Assembly: GCA_037693485.1 (NCBI GenBank)
Contig: CM075353.1
Coordinates: 62,577,501-62,641,500, forward strand
Reading direction: 5' to 3'
Length of the DNA stretch: 64,000 nt
Origin: Kitagawia praeruptora
Lineage: Eukaryota; Streptophyta; Magnoliopsida; Apiales; Apiaceae
Every line of letters begins with the position of its first letter. Position 1 is the stretch's first letter. Both the position numbers and the translations under genes were made by a program. This document shows positions 12,580 to 24,717 of this stretch, in pieces. Below the pieces are notes generated by a model. It did no database searches. It had not been told where the DNA came from and saw nothing but the letters and a program-made list of their open reading frames with translations.

Positions 12580-13608
12580 TCTATACAATTATATAAAATC
12601 TATATAAAATCCGAAATATTACATTAAAAGTTTTGGTACCTGTTTTTTGGTACTTCGTGAATTTACTTATTTACCTTTCATTATAAAGAAAAATAAATAC
12701 ACCTAAAATAAATAACAACATAATATAATTAATGGTAATTAGTAATGATAACATAATATAATTAATGCTAATTAGTCGATTGCCTTTTTCACATTTATTT
12801 TTAGTTGTAGATATTACCTTTTATAAACACCTAAAACATAAATCGTAAATATCTTTCGATCATTAATATTTCCTTTGGAATTAAAATATGTTACCTTTTC
12901 AATTTAAAACAAATCTTATAATCATTAAAATATACCTGAAAATATCGCACCATAATTTTCAAGAAAAATATCACCTAAAATAAATAATAACATGATATAA
13001 TTAAGATATAATTAATGGTAATTAGTCGATTGCCTTTTTCATATTTACTTTTAGTTGAAGATATTACCTTTTACAAACACCTAAAAAGATCAATCGTATC
13101 ATATCTTTCAATCACTAATATTTCCTTTCTCATTAAAATACGTCACCTTTTAATTTAATCATTAATATATACCCAAAAATAGCACACCATATTAAAACAC
13201 GTCACCTTTTAATTTAATAAAATATATTAAAAATCATCTATGTTATTTATAATAAGAATACATTAGTATAATCCTTAAACATGAGCATATTAAATTATAT
13301 CAAATTAAAACTAAAAAAATTATTATATAAAAATATTAGAGTATAATGTTCCTGAGATTAACTCAGGGACTTACCTGAGATCCTTTGCCTAAATTCTTAT
13401 AAAATATGGGATGGACATTTTTGTAAAATCAGAAATTTTTAATTAGCCCTGCGGGCCCAAGCAAATTTAAAGTATATTTTGTAGGTATCTCAGAAAAAGT
13501 TCCCTGAGGTCAATCTCAGGAACCTTTTTCTCAAAATATTATTATAATATTAAATAAAATTTATAACATAATATAAGAAACCCGTGCATTGCACGGGTTA
13601 TAAGCTAG
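12580..13608 (+). mobile_element. Non-autonomous Helitron
   Basis: It starts with TC after an A (12,579/12,580), has the perfect 3' hairpin CCCGTGCATTGCACGGG at 13,581-13,597, and ends in CTAG at 13,605-13,608 followed by host T. It abuts the preceding Helitron head to tail. A 185-bp MITE (13,348-13,532) sits inside. Internal blocks repeat 'tagtcgattgcctttttca' at 12,775 and 13,022. No coding sequence. Confidence 0.75.
13348..13532 (+). mobile_element. MITE of a 3-copy family with CCTGAG ends
   Basis: It starts GTTCCTGAGATTAACTCAGG and ends CTCAGGAACCTTTTTCTC, with inner inverted motifs ACTTACCTGAGAT / GGTATCTCAG. Related copies are at 48,656-48,838 and, inverted, at 55,423-55,606. All three share a centre with 'aattagccctgcgggccc' or a similar AT-rich core. 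Superfamily uncertain. Confidence 0.65.
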
Positions 13609-15023
13609 TTATATTAAAATGAGTTACATGTGAGTTAAAGTTAATTATCGGACATATAAATAATTATTAAATAAAAAGGGATATATTTATAAAGTCCCTT
13701 ATTAATTTGGGACATATTATATAAATTCCCTACAAAAGGAATATTCACAATAATACCCATTTTTTTGAAAATATTTTTAAAAATACTACCTAAAATTGCA
13801 GGCTAGGTTGCAAATATTGCAAATCAGGTTACAAATGTTGCATTTGGGGTTGCAAACCAGGTTGCAACTGTATTTTTGAAAAAAGTTTCTACAGCATGAA
13901 AAACCCAAAAAAAATTGGGTTAATTATCAAGTTGGTCAATTAAATAGACCTGAACTATCTCGTTGATCACCAAACTGAAAATAGTCTCAAACAAGTCATT
14001 AAAGTCAACTATTAAAGTAACCTACGCATAAACTCTATTAGATAACTTACCTTTTCTAGACGGAAAATAAATTTCCATTTATCCCACCCATTTGTTTAGA
14101 AATGGGTTGAGATCGAAGATTAAGAAAAATGTATAAAGTAGTGGAAGGTTAAGAAAAGTGGGTAAACTAATAGGATTCATCAATATTTTATGTACAAAGT
14201 GGATGTAGTGAATTTTTATATTATAAAATTTTAATAGTTTAGGAAACTTTTGAAATGTAAACAATTGGGAGGAATATCCCAAAAAAAAAAGTGTACATAA
14301 ATGGTTGGAATGAAGAGAATAATATTAATGATGATTTTTTGGATTTTATGATCTGCATCTATATGATATAATAACATATTTATTTCAAATAATAAAGAAC
14401 ACTAATATAAGTATTTTTTACTTTTTATCCAGAAAAAGTAAGTTATTTAACAAAATAACTCATAATTTATTTTTGCTAAATAAAATAACTCATAATTAAT
14501 TTTAATGAAGTGCTTAAGACCGTTCATAATTTGATGATTAATTTGATAGTTTAGGTGCATCTTGATAATTAACATGAATGAAATTACCCGAAAATCTGGT
14601 TGACACACGTATCAGGAAAAAAAAATTCTAGAAAAAGTTAAAAGTTTGAGCAAAATTAGAGATTTGATAATCTGAAACTTTTAATAAAAGTGTTTGGTAG
14701 CTAATAGATTGAATTAGCTTTTTGAATCTGCTTTTTGAATTCAAAAAGCTAATGATTCTTTTTGACAATTAGCGATTAACTAGAACGGATTGAATTACTT
14801 GTTTTGATTAATAAATTTGAAAATTTATTTTGATTAACGGATTGAATTAACTATTTTCAAAAAAGTTATTTTGTAATAAGTTATTGTTGTTTGTATTTAA
14901 ATTAACCACATGATTTGATAAAAAAAATAAAAAATTAACCACATAACAAACCTCTAATTCAATTAAAAATAACTTTTTCAAAATTAACTTATTCACCTCA
15001 ATAATATATTTCAGTCCGTCACA
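13609..15023. other. AT-rich region, no gene seen
   Basis: It includes short repeats of 'ggttgcaaa' at 13,800-13,870 and a poorly preserved Stowaway-like stretch at about 14,060-14,300 (paired 'aatgtaaacaattgggagg' and 'cccacccatttgtttaga' edges). No coding frame or RNA gene is visible. Confidence 0.4.
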
Positions 15024-15157
15024 CATCACACGTACGTTTTTTTTTTTTTTTGACGAAATGCATAGAATTATATTACTGGATCAAACAATTCAATATAACA
15101 GCGGGACAAACCCCCGACTGTTAACACGACCAGGTTGGAAAACAAATAAATTGTTTT

Positions 15158-15603
15158 CTGATCGTTCAACAAGATGAACTTAAAAGTTCTTGAAGCTAAA
15201 AACAAATTCGAAAACATCCCAAGCGATCCAAACTGCGCCAAAATCCCTGAAAACAGCGATATCACAATTGACCACATCACATAAGAACAGTTGATACCCC
15301 AATGTTCAGAAATCCTCACTTCAGCTATCTACATGCCGGATACCAGCTATAGACATGCCGAACATGGAAACCCCCAAAGGATGAGTAACACCCTAGCTAT
15401 CTACATGCCGGATACCAGCTATAGACATGCCGAAAGTGAAAACCTCCCAAATATGATGAACCATCTTTGGTTGTGAGTGGTGAATTCTTGCAATAATCTT
15501 CACCGTCCTAGCTTCGATGCAGTCTTTCCAGATTCCCCAAGACATCAACAAAGTTATTCTCAACAAATCCAACCACGAACATAGAGATACATAATTAATT
15601 AAA
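15158..15603. repeat. Left copy of identical 446-bp duplication
   Basis: It matches 19,013-19,458 base for base as far as I can read, with no indels. It lies directly left of the MULE. It contains two copies of CTATCTACATGCCGGATACC, 78 bp apart. Confidence 0.9.
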
Positions 15604-17730
15604 CGGTTTTTCTACTGTGTGCCCAAGGGCACACGCTAAGAGTTATACATTTCCTCGTTTCAATGACACTTAATGATATTCAGCTGTTCTTTTTCTTGCT
15701 TCAATAAAAATTTAATTCTCTCTCTCTTTTATTGTGTACAGTAGTACCGATGCTAAACTATGGTTACACACCTGATTAACATACTCTTTCACCACATTTT
15801 GCAAATCATTTTCACAAATACTGTACTTGTTTATATCATTTTTATTTCACAATATTTATTTAGTATTTTTATTATTTTTTTTATAGGATTTATTTTTTCT
15901 TTACATGTCTAATCAAATATAACAAAAATAAATTACCTGTAATTCCTACCTAAATCATTTAAAAAAAAATCATTCAATAATTTGCAATTTTTCATCACAT
16001 ACTAGGTATTTTTATACTTTTCTTGTAGGCTTTATAAATAACTTCATCAAATCTTATTATTTTTTTATAGGATTTATTTTTTCTTTACATGTCTGATCAA
16101 ATATAACAAAAATAAATTACCTGTAATTCCTACCTAAATCATTTTAAAAAAATTTAATTCAATATTTTGCAATTTTTCATCATATACTAGGTATTTTTAT
16201 ACTTTTCTTGTAGGCTTTATAAATAACTTCATCAAATCTTATTTATTTTTCATTTTAATAGTATTTGTATGTTTTCTTTTTTTAACATCTATTGTTATAT
16301 ATCTACATATAATTTAAAGAGAAATAATTTTAAATGGAAAAATAATTAGAACATATCCATAAATAATTATCATGCATACAAATTCTTTGAACTAGAAAGG
16401 CTAGAACAAAATAGAGTTAAATACAAACAATTTTTTAAAATTTGAGATGATAAATTGGATTCAAACTCTCATCAGATGTATCATTTTTCTTCCTCTTCTG
16501 AGACTTCTGCGAGCACAAAATATTTCCTTCATCTTTCTGTTTGTTTGGACATGTAGTAGAGTTGTGACCATGTTGATTGCAATATTTACAAGATTTCACC
16601 TGCTTCATATTATTTTCTTTTCCTCCTCTTGTTCTCTTACTCTTTGGACGTCCTTTAGTCTTTGATTTAGGAGGACAATGAACTGGACCACCTAAATTAA
16701 TATCTTCACAAACACCATCCACCAGGTCACCCTCACCATTAGTGTCATCAACCAAATTCACCTTGTCTTCATCAAATAATATCTTACTATGCCAACGTAA
16801 GGGAAAATATGAAGATGGAATAGTGAACATATCTTGGTGAAGGAAAACACTCAAAATGTGGCGACAAATGATTCCCCAAAATTCAAAGTTTTTACAAGAA
16901 CACCCCAACATTTGTCCATTCCAACCAACTGCATGCTTCTGTGTGTCACCTTGAGTATAATGTTGCACCATATATCCACCAAAATTATCTTGCTGTACAA
17001 TATAATTAGTAGCTCTTCCAAACTCTTCTTGAAATTTTTTGAAGGAGAATGGAGTTAAGATATTTTGTGCTTGCTCTTCAAGTGGAGATAAAGTTCTTAG
17101 TGAAGCTCCTCTGTATTTCTCCAACATTCTAGCTTGCAACTGATTTTGTTCAATGTCTTCAATAGCCAAATCAACCTATAAAAACATTAATATTATAAAC
17201 AAAAATTAAGAGTAAACAAAAAAAAGATATTCATTTGCACCTTAATATTACAACTAAATAAAACTAAAAACAAAATACTCACCTGCTTTATAAACTGACT
17301 TAAACATATACGTGAGCTTGTAAATCTTTTGATAAAAGCATTGAAACTTTCAGATCTCCCTGTAGTGGTCATTCCAGCAAAAAAATGTTCACTAAGATAA
17401 GCAGGTACCCATGATCGCCTTATGTTGTATAAACCTAATACATGCTTGTTCTTCCTTAGGTTGTATTTTTCAATCACTTGAGGCCACCTATCTTCAAACT
17501 CATCAGAATTATCAAGTCTATACAAATTATAGAAATCTGAACACCATTTAAAATAACGTGTACGGAGAATTTCGGTGAACCAACTACTAAATTTTGAAGT
17601 GATATGCCATATGCAAAATGCATGTTTGGTGAGAGGCATTTCTTCTGCAATAGCTTGTGTCATCCAAGGATCTTGATCAGTTAATATTGATTTAGGAGGC
17701 TTCTTCATTAAAGACACAAATGTCTGCATA

Positions 17731-17761
<31 letters not shown>

Positions 17762-19013
17762 GTATATATATTAAAACTAAAACGACAAATATAAATATGA
17801 TTTTTTTAACTTACCCTCATCAACCAAGAAAATGTACTTTTAGTCTCATTACGGAGAAGAGCACATCCAAATAATATAGTTCTACCATGATTGTCGATTC
17901 CAACAAAAATACCCAATGGCATGTCATAAGCATTTATCTTGTAAGTTGTATCAAAGGCCACAACATCTCCAAATAATTGGTACCAAGTAAAACAGTGAGC
18001 AGGTGACCAAAAAATATGTTCTACTTTCCTTTCATCATCAAGTGTCACAGAGTACTGAAAATTTGCATTCTCCTCTTTAGCTAACTTGCAATATTCAAAA
18101 AAGTCATCAAGAGGTGAGTACCTCTTTAGCTATTTTTATTATAATTGATTATGGAAAATAAATGAAATATACATGTTAGAATGAAAAATTAAAATTGAAT
18201 TAAAAAAAGTTTGAAATTGATTAGACATGTAAAGAAAAAATAAATCCTATAAAAAAATAATAAAAATACTAAATAAATATTGTGAAATAAAAATGATATA
18301 AACAAGTACAGTATTGGTGAAAATGATTTGCAAAATGTGGTGAAAGAGTATGTTAATCAGGTGTGTAACCATACAAATACTATTAAAATGAAAAATAAAA
18401 AAGATTTGATGAAGTTATTTATAAAGCCTACAGGAAAAGTATAAAAATACCTAGTATGTGATGAAAAATTGCAAAATATTGAAATCATTTTTTTAAAATG
18501 ATTTAGGTAGGAATTACAGGTAATTTATTTTTGTTATATTTGATTAGATATGTAAAGAACAAATAAATCCTATAAAAAAATAATAAGATTTGATGAAGTT
18601 ATTTATAAAGCCTACAAGAAAAGTATAAAAATACCTAGTATGTGATGAAAAATTGCAAATTATTGAATGATTTTTTTTTTAAATGATTTAGGTAGGAATT
18701 ACAGGTAATTTATTTTTGTTATATTTGATTAGACATGTAAAGAAAAAATAAATCCTATAAAAAAATAATAAAAATACTAAATAAATATTGTGAAATAAAA
18801 ATGATATAAACAAGTACAGTATTTGTGAAAATGATTTGCAAAATGTGGTGAAAGAGTATGTTAATCAGGTGTGTAACCATAGTTTAGCATCGGTACTACT
18901 GTACACAATAAAAGAGAGAGAGAATTAAATTTTTATTGAAGCAAGAAAAAGAACAGCTGAATATCATTAAGTGTCATTGAAACGAGGAAATGTATAACTC
19001 TTAGCGTGTGCCC
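15604..19013 (-). mobile_element. FAR1-type MULE with long, rearranged TIRs
   Basis: The left end reads GGTTTTTCTACTGTGTGCCC then AAGGGCACACGCTAAG; the right end carries the inverse from CTTAGCGTGTGCCC but lacks the outermost 22 or so bases. The inverted arms run about 650-800 bp (left to about 16,290; right from about 18,215). They contain internal duplications: a block with 'ataggatttattttttcttt' and 'acctgtaattcctacctaaa' is present twice on the left and about three times on the right. Instead of a 9-bp TSD the element is flanked by a 446-bp identical direct repeat. It encodes an N-terminally incomplete transposase on the minus strand. Confidence 0.8.
16435..18129 (-). pseudogene. FAR1-related MULE transposase, lacks DNA-binding N-terminus
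   Basis: Three in-frame exons on the minus strand: 18,129-17,815, 17,723-17,283 and 17,175-16,435 (498 codons), with GT-AG introns. Order of parts: a FAR1 middle region ending in KVEHIFWSP; the MULE transposase core with VVAFDTTYK and LTDQDPWMTQAI (candidate first two catalytic Asp) and GRSESFNAF (candidate Glu); a SWIM zinc motif CSCKNFEFWGIICRH; a C-terminal zinc knuckle CX2CX4HX4C (CKYCNQHGHNSTTC). FAR1 family proteins normally start with a WRKY-GCM1-type zinc domain; none is found upstream, where a stop and TIR sequence follow. The element therefore looks internally deleted. The core frame is still open, so loss is recent, or a distant first exon was missed. Confidence 0.75.
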
Positions 19014-19458
19014 TGATCGTTCAACAAGATGAACTTAAAAGTTCTTGAAGCTAAAAACAAATTCGAAAACATCCCAAGCGATCCAAACTGCGCCAAAATC
19101 CCTGAAAACAGCGATATCACAATTGACCACATCACATAAGAACAGTTGATACCCCAATGTTCAGAAATCCTCACTTCAGCTATCTACATGCCGGATACCA
19201 GCTATAGACATGCCGAACATGGAAACCCCCAAAGGATGAGTAACACCCTAGCTATCTACATGCCGGATACCAGCTATAGACATGCCGAAAGTGAAAACCT
19301 CCCAAATATGATGAACCATCTTTGGTTGTGAGTGGTGAATTCTTGCAATAATCTTCACCGTCCTAGCTTCGATGCAGTCTTTCCAGATTCCCCAAGACAT
19401 CAACAAAGTTATTCTCAACAAATCCAACCACGAACATAGAGATACATAATTAATTAAA
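19013..19458. repeat. Right copy of identical 446-bp duplication
   Basis: Identical to 15,158-15,603. It begins immediately where the right MULE terminus breaks off, with only CT shared at the junction, and continues into the unique 5' part of the retroposon. Confidence 0.9.
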
Positions 19459-19586
19459 AACATAAAAACACTTCAAACCACTCCAAAAGGAGAGACACAC
19501 TCCAAAAGGAGAGACACACTTCAAAAGAAGAGACACACAGATTCCCAAACAATTGGGATTTATTGAAAAGAAAACAAGGAAGAGGG

Positions 19587-19615
19587 CCTCCGGCGGTGGT
19601 AACCACCGCCGGAGG
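19587..19615. other. Perfect GC-rich palindrome
   Basis: Arms CCTCCGGCGGTGGT and ACCACCGCCGGAGG enclose one base. It lies near the 5' end of the minus-strand retroposon, in otherwise AT-rich sequence. The RNA would form a very stable 14-bp hairpin. Confidence 0.9.
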
Positions 19616-19804
19616 GAAAGCCACGGAGACGAAGAAGAAGCCTACTTTTCCACCGAAAGGAAAAGTTTGAGGAGAGAGGCGAGAGGAAAAGTTTTAATAA
19701 CTATGTATAGGTAGTTTAAGCACCCACTTTTCAGTTTTTCATCACACGTACGTATTAGAGCCAAATAGGACCAAGTATCCAAGTTTCAAGGTTGTTGGGA
19801 GTAA

Positions 19805-19812
19805 TATAAATA
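19805..19812 (+). promoter_or_regulatory. Possible TATA box of the PORR gene
   Basis: TATAAATA lies about 185 bp upstream of the start codon of the PORR gene, just outside the retroposon TSD at 19,753. Position and sequence fit a plant core promoter; there is no independent evidence of a transcription start. Confidence 0.4.
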
Positions 19813-19989
19813 GTTTGGGCCGATATTAGAAAAGGGAGATTTGACATACTGGGCCTCAGCTACTAACTGTCATTCGAAGCAACTAAAAAATTTAAAACAA
19901 AAAAAAAGGCAAAGATTATTAGCTTTGAACTTCATGCGACTGCGTTCCAACTGTTCGACAGTTTGTCCCAAAGAAAGTAGATTATCCAA

Positions 19990-21201
19990 ATGCGGAAAGG
20001 ATTGTTTTCTAGTCGATCAAACCAGATTGAATCTACCCCCACTAATCTGTTTCATGGAAATGAGAGTTTTAATGAGACCCCATTTGGGAAATTAAGTTAT
20101 ATGTGGGTTCAAATCATGCACAAAACTAGTGGAGGATCAAGACCTAAACAGAAAGTCTATCACAGAGTTCATGAATTGGATAAAATGCTGGACCTTCAGA
20201 AGAAACCTGCAGTGATTCTACAGCTAAAATCCATCATAGAGTCCCAGAAAAACAAGTCCCTTCTGCTCAGGGACCTTGAAAAAGAAGTTGGTTTTGTTCA
20301 GAAATGGAATTACATGGCTGTTATCGAGAAGTATCCTTCAATATTTTGTGTTAGTGGCGGTGGTGATGGAACACCACCTGCCGTTATGCTTACGCGAAAA
20401 GCGAAAAAGATTGCTGATGAAGAGGCTGATGCTATAGTGCAAATGGAACCTATTTTAGTTAAAAACTTGAGGAAGTTGTTAATGTTGTCGATTGATTGTC
20501 GGGTTCCGTTGGAGAACATTGAGCTTATTCGGTCTGAATTGGGGTTGCCTAGTGATTTTAAGGAATCGTTGATTCCTAAGTACCCTGAATTTTTTTGTGT
20601 AAGAGATGTATATGGGAGAACTTATCTTCAGCTTGAGAATTGGGATTTTTATCTTGCAGTTACTGCTCGGGAGGAACGAGTTTCTCGTGAAGGAATTTTA
20701 AGTTCTGCTAGGAATTTAAAGAAAACTAAGATTTCGAAAGATGGTAACTTTTTAGGTCCCTTTGCTTTTCAGTTGAAGTTTCCTGCTAGTTTTAGACCAA
20801 ACGTCAGTTACCTTGAACAAGTTCATAGGTGGCAAAAAATGGAATTTCCTTCCCCATACCTGAACGCAAGGAAATTTGACATTGCTGACGCTAAAGCTCG
20901 TAAGCGTGTGGTTGCAGTACTTCATGAGGTTCTAAGTTTGACTATGGAGAAAAGGTTGACCTCTGCTCAATTGGATGCATTTCATTCCGAATATCGGTTA
21001 CCAGCTAGATTATTGCTTTGCTTAATTAAGCATCATGGTATCTTTTATATTACTAATAAAGGTGCAAAGAGCACCGTAATCCTTAAAGAAGCTTATGATG
21101 GATCAAATTTAATTGATAAATGTCCACTTTTGGCATTTAGAAGTAAATTTGTAGAACTTACTGGCAGGAGGGACATGAATATGTGCCCTGGAAACCCTTG
21201 A
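19990..21201 (+). CDS. PORR-domain organelle RNA-binding protein
   Basis: A single-exon 403-codon frame. From about residue 55 to 385 it matches the plant organelle RNA recognition (PORR) domain family, formerly mislabelled 'ubiquitin carboxyl-terminal hydrolase family': KVYHRVHELDKMLDLQKKPA, then LRDLEKEVGFVQKWNYMAVI, VEKYPSIF-type repeats, MEPILVKNLRKLLMLSIDCR, FPSPYLNARKFD and HGIFYITNKG. Known members such as WTF1 and RPD1 act in plastids or mitochondria, mostly in group II intron splicing. Length fits the family (about 400-450). The first 45 residues are Ser/Asn-rich with some basic residues and may be an organelle transit peptide; another in-frame Met at about residue 38 could also be used. 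This is the only evident host gene in the window and its frame is intact. The exact family member is not established. Confidence 0.93.
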   Translation: MRKGLFSSRSNQIESTPTNLFHGNESFNETPFGKLSYMWVQIMHKTSGGSRPKQKVYHRVHELDKMLDLQKKPAVILQLKSIIESQKNKSLLLRDLEKEVGFVQKWNYMAVIEKYPSIFCVSGGGDGTPPAVMLTRKAKKIADEEADAIVQMEPILVKNLRKLLMLSIDCRVPLENIELIRSELGLPSDFKESLIPKYPEFFCVRDVYGRTYLQLENWDFYLAVTAREERVSREGILSSARNLKKTKISKDGNFLGPFAFQLKFPASFRPNVSYLEQVHRWQKMEFPSPYLNARKFDIADAKARKRVVAVLHEVLSLTMEKRLTSAQLDAFHSEYRLPARLLLCLIKHHGIFYITNKGAKSTVILKEAYDGSNLIDKCPLLAFRSKFVELTGRRDMNMCPGNP

Positions 21202-24098
21202 CACAACTGTCTATATGAAAATCTGGTTTGAGGATGCTGTATTGTGATACTGTGATGAGTGTGGATGATTACCCGTATCTGACTGGCAAGAAACGAATAG
21301 TGGATGTGAATTAGGTGAATTTGTAGGCTTCAGGTATTCTTATCGGTTGGAATATACAGTTCTTGGCTGAGAAGGCTCTGTCTTATCTTGTCCCAAACTC
21401 GCCAAAGCACATTTCAGTGTAAGGAATGCTCAAGATCTCCTGCTTCCTGTTCCGATAACTTAGCACAAAGCAAGCCGACAAGTGATGCACGAAATTACTG
21501 TTCAACCGTACTTCAAAAAAATTAGGCAATGATTGGTTTCAAGCAGCTATGTGATCTCTCGTGTAGTTGTGTCAGTAGCAAAAGCTTAAAATAGTCATGA
21601 CCACAAGCAACAGTATGAATTTAGCCAATCAATATTACTCAGACCCTAAAAATTTGAACCTAATTTCAAATTTTTTTTCTCTAACAAATTTCACTTTGTT
21701 AAGCTTATAATTCTCTTTCAGACTATATGTATTCACCATGTAGTCATTGTGGTGGGCGACGGAGTCCTTCAAGTTAATTCAGCTGATGTTGATTCTTGAT
21801 TCCAGGTTACATATTGTATAAAGTATTATTTAATCTATATGTTAATAATTTTTCATGAACAAAGTGTATCGTTGTACTTAGTTATGAACATTAATGTTGC
21901 ACATGCTACTGTGTGTTTTTTGATTTGTAACTTTATTTATATCTGAATATACTAGAAAAACCAGAAACTACCAAAATCAATACATTGTGGATAGATCCTA
22001 CTGGAGTAGGGTGCTTGTTACATGAGCAGTTAATATTCAATCTTCGTAAATAAATTTATTATTCTAAAGAGTCGACAGTGTGCAAAAATAGCAACCTATA
22101 ATTCTTTATCATTTTGTTAATGAGAAACACCTTGTTCGTAAAAGTTGGATTTTTAATATAGTTTTGTTTCTGATTATATTTGCCCATTTTTGTGAATAAG
22201 ACAACTACTGTATGATGGATTGTTACTGACTTACTTCCCAGAAAATGAAGGGTAGTAATCCACATTACACATAACCTTGTTCCCCAGCAAATAGAGATTT
22301 GCAAGAACACTAATAGATCCACATTACACATAGCCTAGTTCCCCAGCAAATAGAGATTTGCAAGAACACTAATAGAGATTTATATGAGTTTAGCTAATAT
22401 ATATTACTCGGATTCCTGTTATTTGAATCTGGTTTCCTAAGTTATTCTCTAAAAAATGTGGCTTTTTGTTCAGTAAATAATTCTCTGTTAGACTATATGC
22501 CTGTACCATTGAGTCATGCGGTGGGCAAGGGAGTCCTTTTAATTGATTCAACTGATAATGATTTAGTTCCTAGATGATTTGTGATTCTAGTCACATGCTA
22601 TATCATTGTTCCATTTTGTTTTCAAATTTTCTGATTTCAATCACACACAAGCCCTGTTTCGAGTTTCTTATAATCATTTTTTCTGGAGTAATTTGTATCT
22701 TTGTACTTATCTCTGTGGTTTTCATTTCTGAACTAAATGGAAAATTCAAAAACATCCAGCATGCAATTAATCTTAGTACTGAAATTAAGTATTAATCTTA
22801 TTGTGCATAGGATTTTCATTTATTAACATTACAGCAGTGTTTATTAATTATTTTCCTTCCAAAGTTTAAACAGCTTAATGCAAGTGAACGGGTTCATTTT
22901 GTGCTAAGCAATTGCTATTTTGCAATTGAAGTTCAGTGAGTGGAGGAAGAGGTAATTTTCACACTGCACATCTTAGGTTTTACATTTTTTTTCCCTATTG
23001 TTTCTAATACCTTTGATCCTCAGGTAGCTAAAAGTTACTACAACTTTCATGTCATTGATCTTTGGTGAGAGCTTGAAGCGAAATGTTTCCATTACCATTC
23101 ATCACTTATCAGGTAAATATTCCAAAACAGGCTATTCATCATAGATACAAGTATACAACATGTTGTGAAGACCTTGTTAGTAAATTTGATGATCACTGCA
23201 TGCATTGTTTAATATGACAGCCAGAAAACTATAAAGATAGTTAGTCAATTTAGTAACTCCCTGAAAACCTTAAGATGTTAGGCAATCGCTGGGTAAAGCT
23301 CTAGTATCTTACTCCTGAAATGTTTTAAAAGAGCTTAATACATACGTACATATATGTATCATACTTTTATCTTATAAGTAATAATTATCACAGAAACTGA
23401 ACATTTACAGTTTGCTATGCATATCTTTGTAAATATATTCTTTAAGTCTACTAATTTATGCACTATACTCCATTGAAATTTTGATGAAGCCACTTAATTG
23501 CACAAAGAATTTACCCTTTACTGGTGGACCACAATACCTTGAAGAAGAGGGTGGCCCTTCCAACAAGGTCAATACTTTTGCTTTTTCAAACCTCTCTAGC
23601 ATCATGAATATTGCCTTTCTTTTGAAAACTGGACTGTTCTATACTTTATCACATATAATTAACTAAATCTTTTTATGATGTATGAGTCTTATCTCATGGT
23701 CCTGTTTAATTTGGTACACTAATAAGTACTTCTCATGTAAATGTTATCTGCATTTGGTTGGAGGTTATACATCTGCAAATCATTTTTTTTTTCACTTAAT
23801 GGTACAGCTTCTCTGCCTTTAGCATATTAAACAGTGTATGCTACTTTGTTGCTGACATTTTGCTTTATTTTTAACCGATTTTTTAGATTAATTTTTTAAC
23901 ACTTTATTAGGTATTGAAAGTCTGAAAAATGTTAAGCCACGCACCTAGACCTAAAGTAGACAGAATATGCAAGTCCTTTCATTACAAACAAGTTTACCAA
24001 CAATCACAGCCTACTATTGAATTTTGACCATTAATCAATGAGATAAATACTAATTAATTATAATTATGTTTTTATAAATAATAAAATACGTAATTCTT
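21202..24098 (+). other. 3' flank of the PORR gene with diverged duplications
   Basis: No coding exon is convincing. A block at about 21,610-21,805 recurs diverged at about 22,375-22,575 (shared 'agactatatg', 'gtagtcat/gagtcat', 'ggtgggc.a.ggagtcctt'). A 61-bp segment beginning TCCACATTACACATA is tandemly duplicated at 22,258-22,380. The region may hold a spliced 3' untranslated region or decayed retroelement sequence; I see no terminal repeats. Confidence 0.45.
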
Positions 24099-24110
24099 AT
24101 CTATCTATTA

Positions 24111-24715
24111 TCTATATCTATACTATCTATACTATCTATACTATCTATACTATACTATAATAAGTAAACTAGGGGATAATTGGTAGTTTGGTAGTTTGGT
24201 TCAACCCTATTTTTTAGTCATAATTTTAGTTCAATTAAGAATAAATTTAATTAATATTTTATCTACCTAAAAACATTTCCGGGTAAGCAAAGATTTAGCC
24301 GAAAGTTTTGATCGAGAGGAGTAGCGTGTGTGTGCGTGTTTTTTTTTAATTTTATTAAGAGGAGAGTGTTTAACAGGCGAGTGTTTTGTGTGTTTTTTTA
24401 CATTTTTTTTATTAATAATAGAGATTTAAGCAAATAAAAGCGTGACCAAAATGAGTGACCAACAAAAGAGTACCAAACTGACAATAAAAAATATCCTATT
24501 TCGCTTATAATAGTATTAAACTAGGGGATAATTGGTAGTTTGGTTCAACCCTATTTTTTAATATTAAAAAACATTAAACAAATAACAAATTACACTATAA
24601 CAAATTAAAATTAATATTTATAATATTAAAATTAATATTTATAATATTATATTACACTATAAACAAATTATAAAAAATTAAAAGCAACCCCTGCTTTGCA
24701 CGGGTTATAAGCTAG
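24111..24715 (+). mobile_element. Non-autonomous Helitron, with a second 5' end nested
   Basis: The 5' region is a run of TCTATACTA repeats followed by 'aataagtaaactaggggata' and 'ttggtagtttggttcaaccc'. The same 5' phrase recurs at about 24,510, so two 5' ends share one 3' end. The 3' end has a hairpin-like CCCTGCTTTGCACGGG and CTAG at 24,712-24,715, then host T. Non-coding. Confidence 0.6.
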
Positions 24716-24717
24716 TA

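Larger units (their letters stand above)
15038..19739 (-). mobile_element. Minus-strand non-LTR retroposon, split by a MULE
   Basis: A 14-bp direct repeat CATCACACGTACGT (15,024-15,037 and 19,740-19,753) bounds it. On the minus strand it ends in a 14-base poly(A) tail, seen as T at 15,038-15,051, preceded by TTTCGTC. Removing the MULE and one duplicate of the 446-bp block leaves about 847 bp with no convincing ORF, so it is non-autonomous. The last 35 bases before poly(A) resemble the LINE end at 63,005-63,040 (TTTGA, GTAATATA, then TTTCGTCAAAA). Near its 5' end are a 14-bp perfect palindrome and three 'gagagacacac' repeats. It may be a SINE-like partner of that LINE, or a deleted LINE. Confidence 0.8.

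Noticed and set aside
15291..15476. 61-codon frame present identically at 19,146-19,331
   Set aside because: The identity comes from the 446-bp duplication around the MULE; the frame is antisense to a non-coding retroposon and has no protein-like features.
22574..23666. Short frames downstream of the PORR gene
   Set aside because: Each is under 75 codons, with no conservation signals or splice context; probably chance frames in 3' non-coding sequence.
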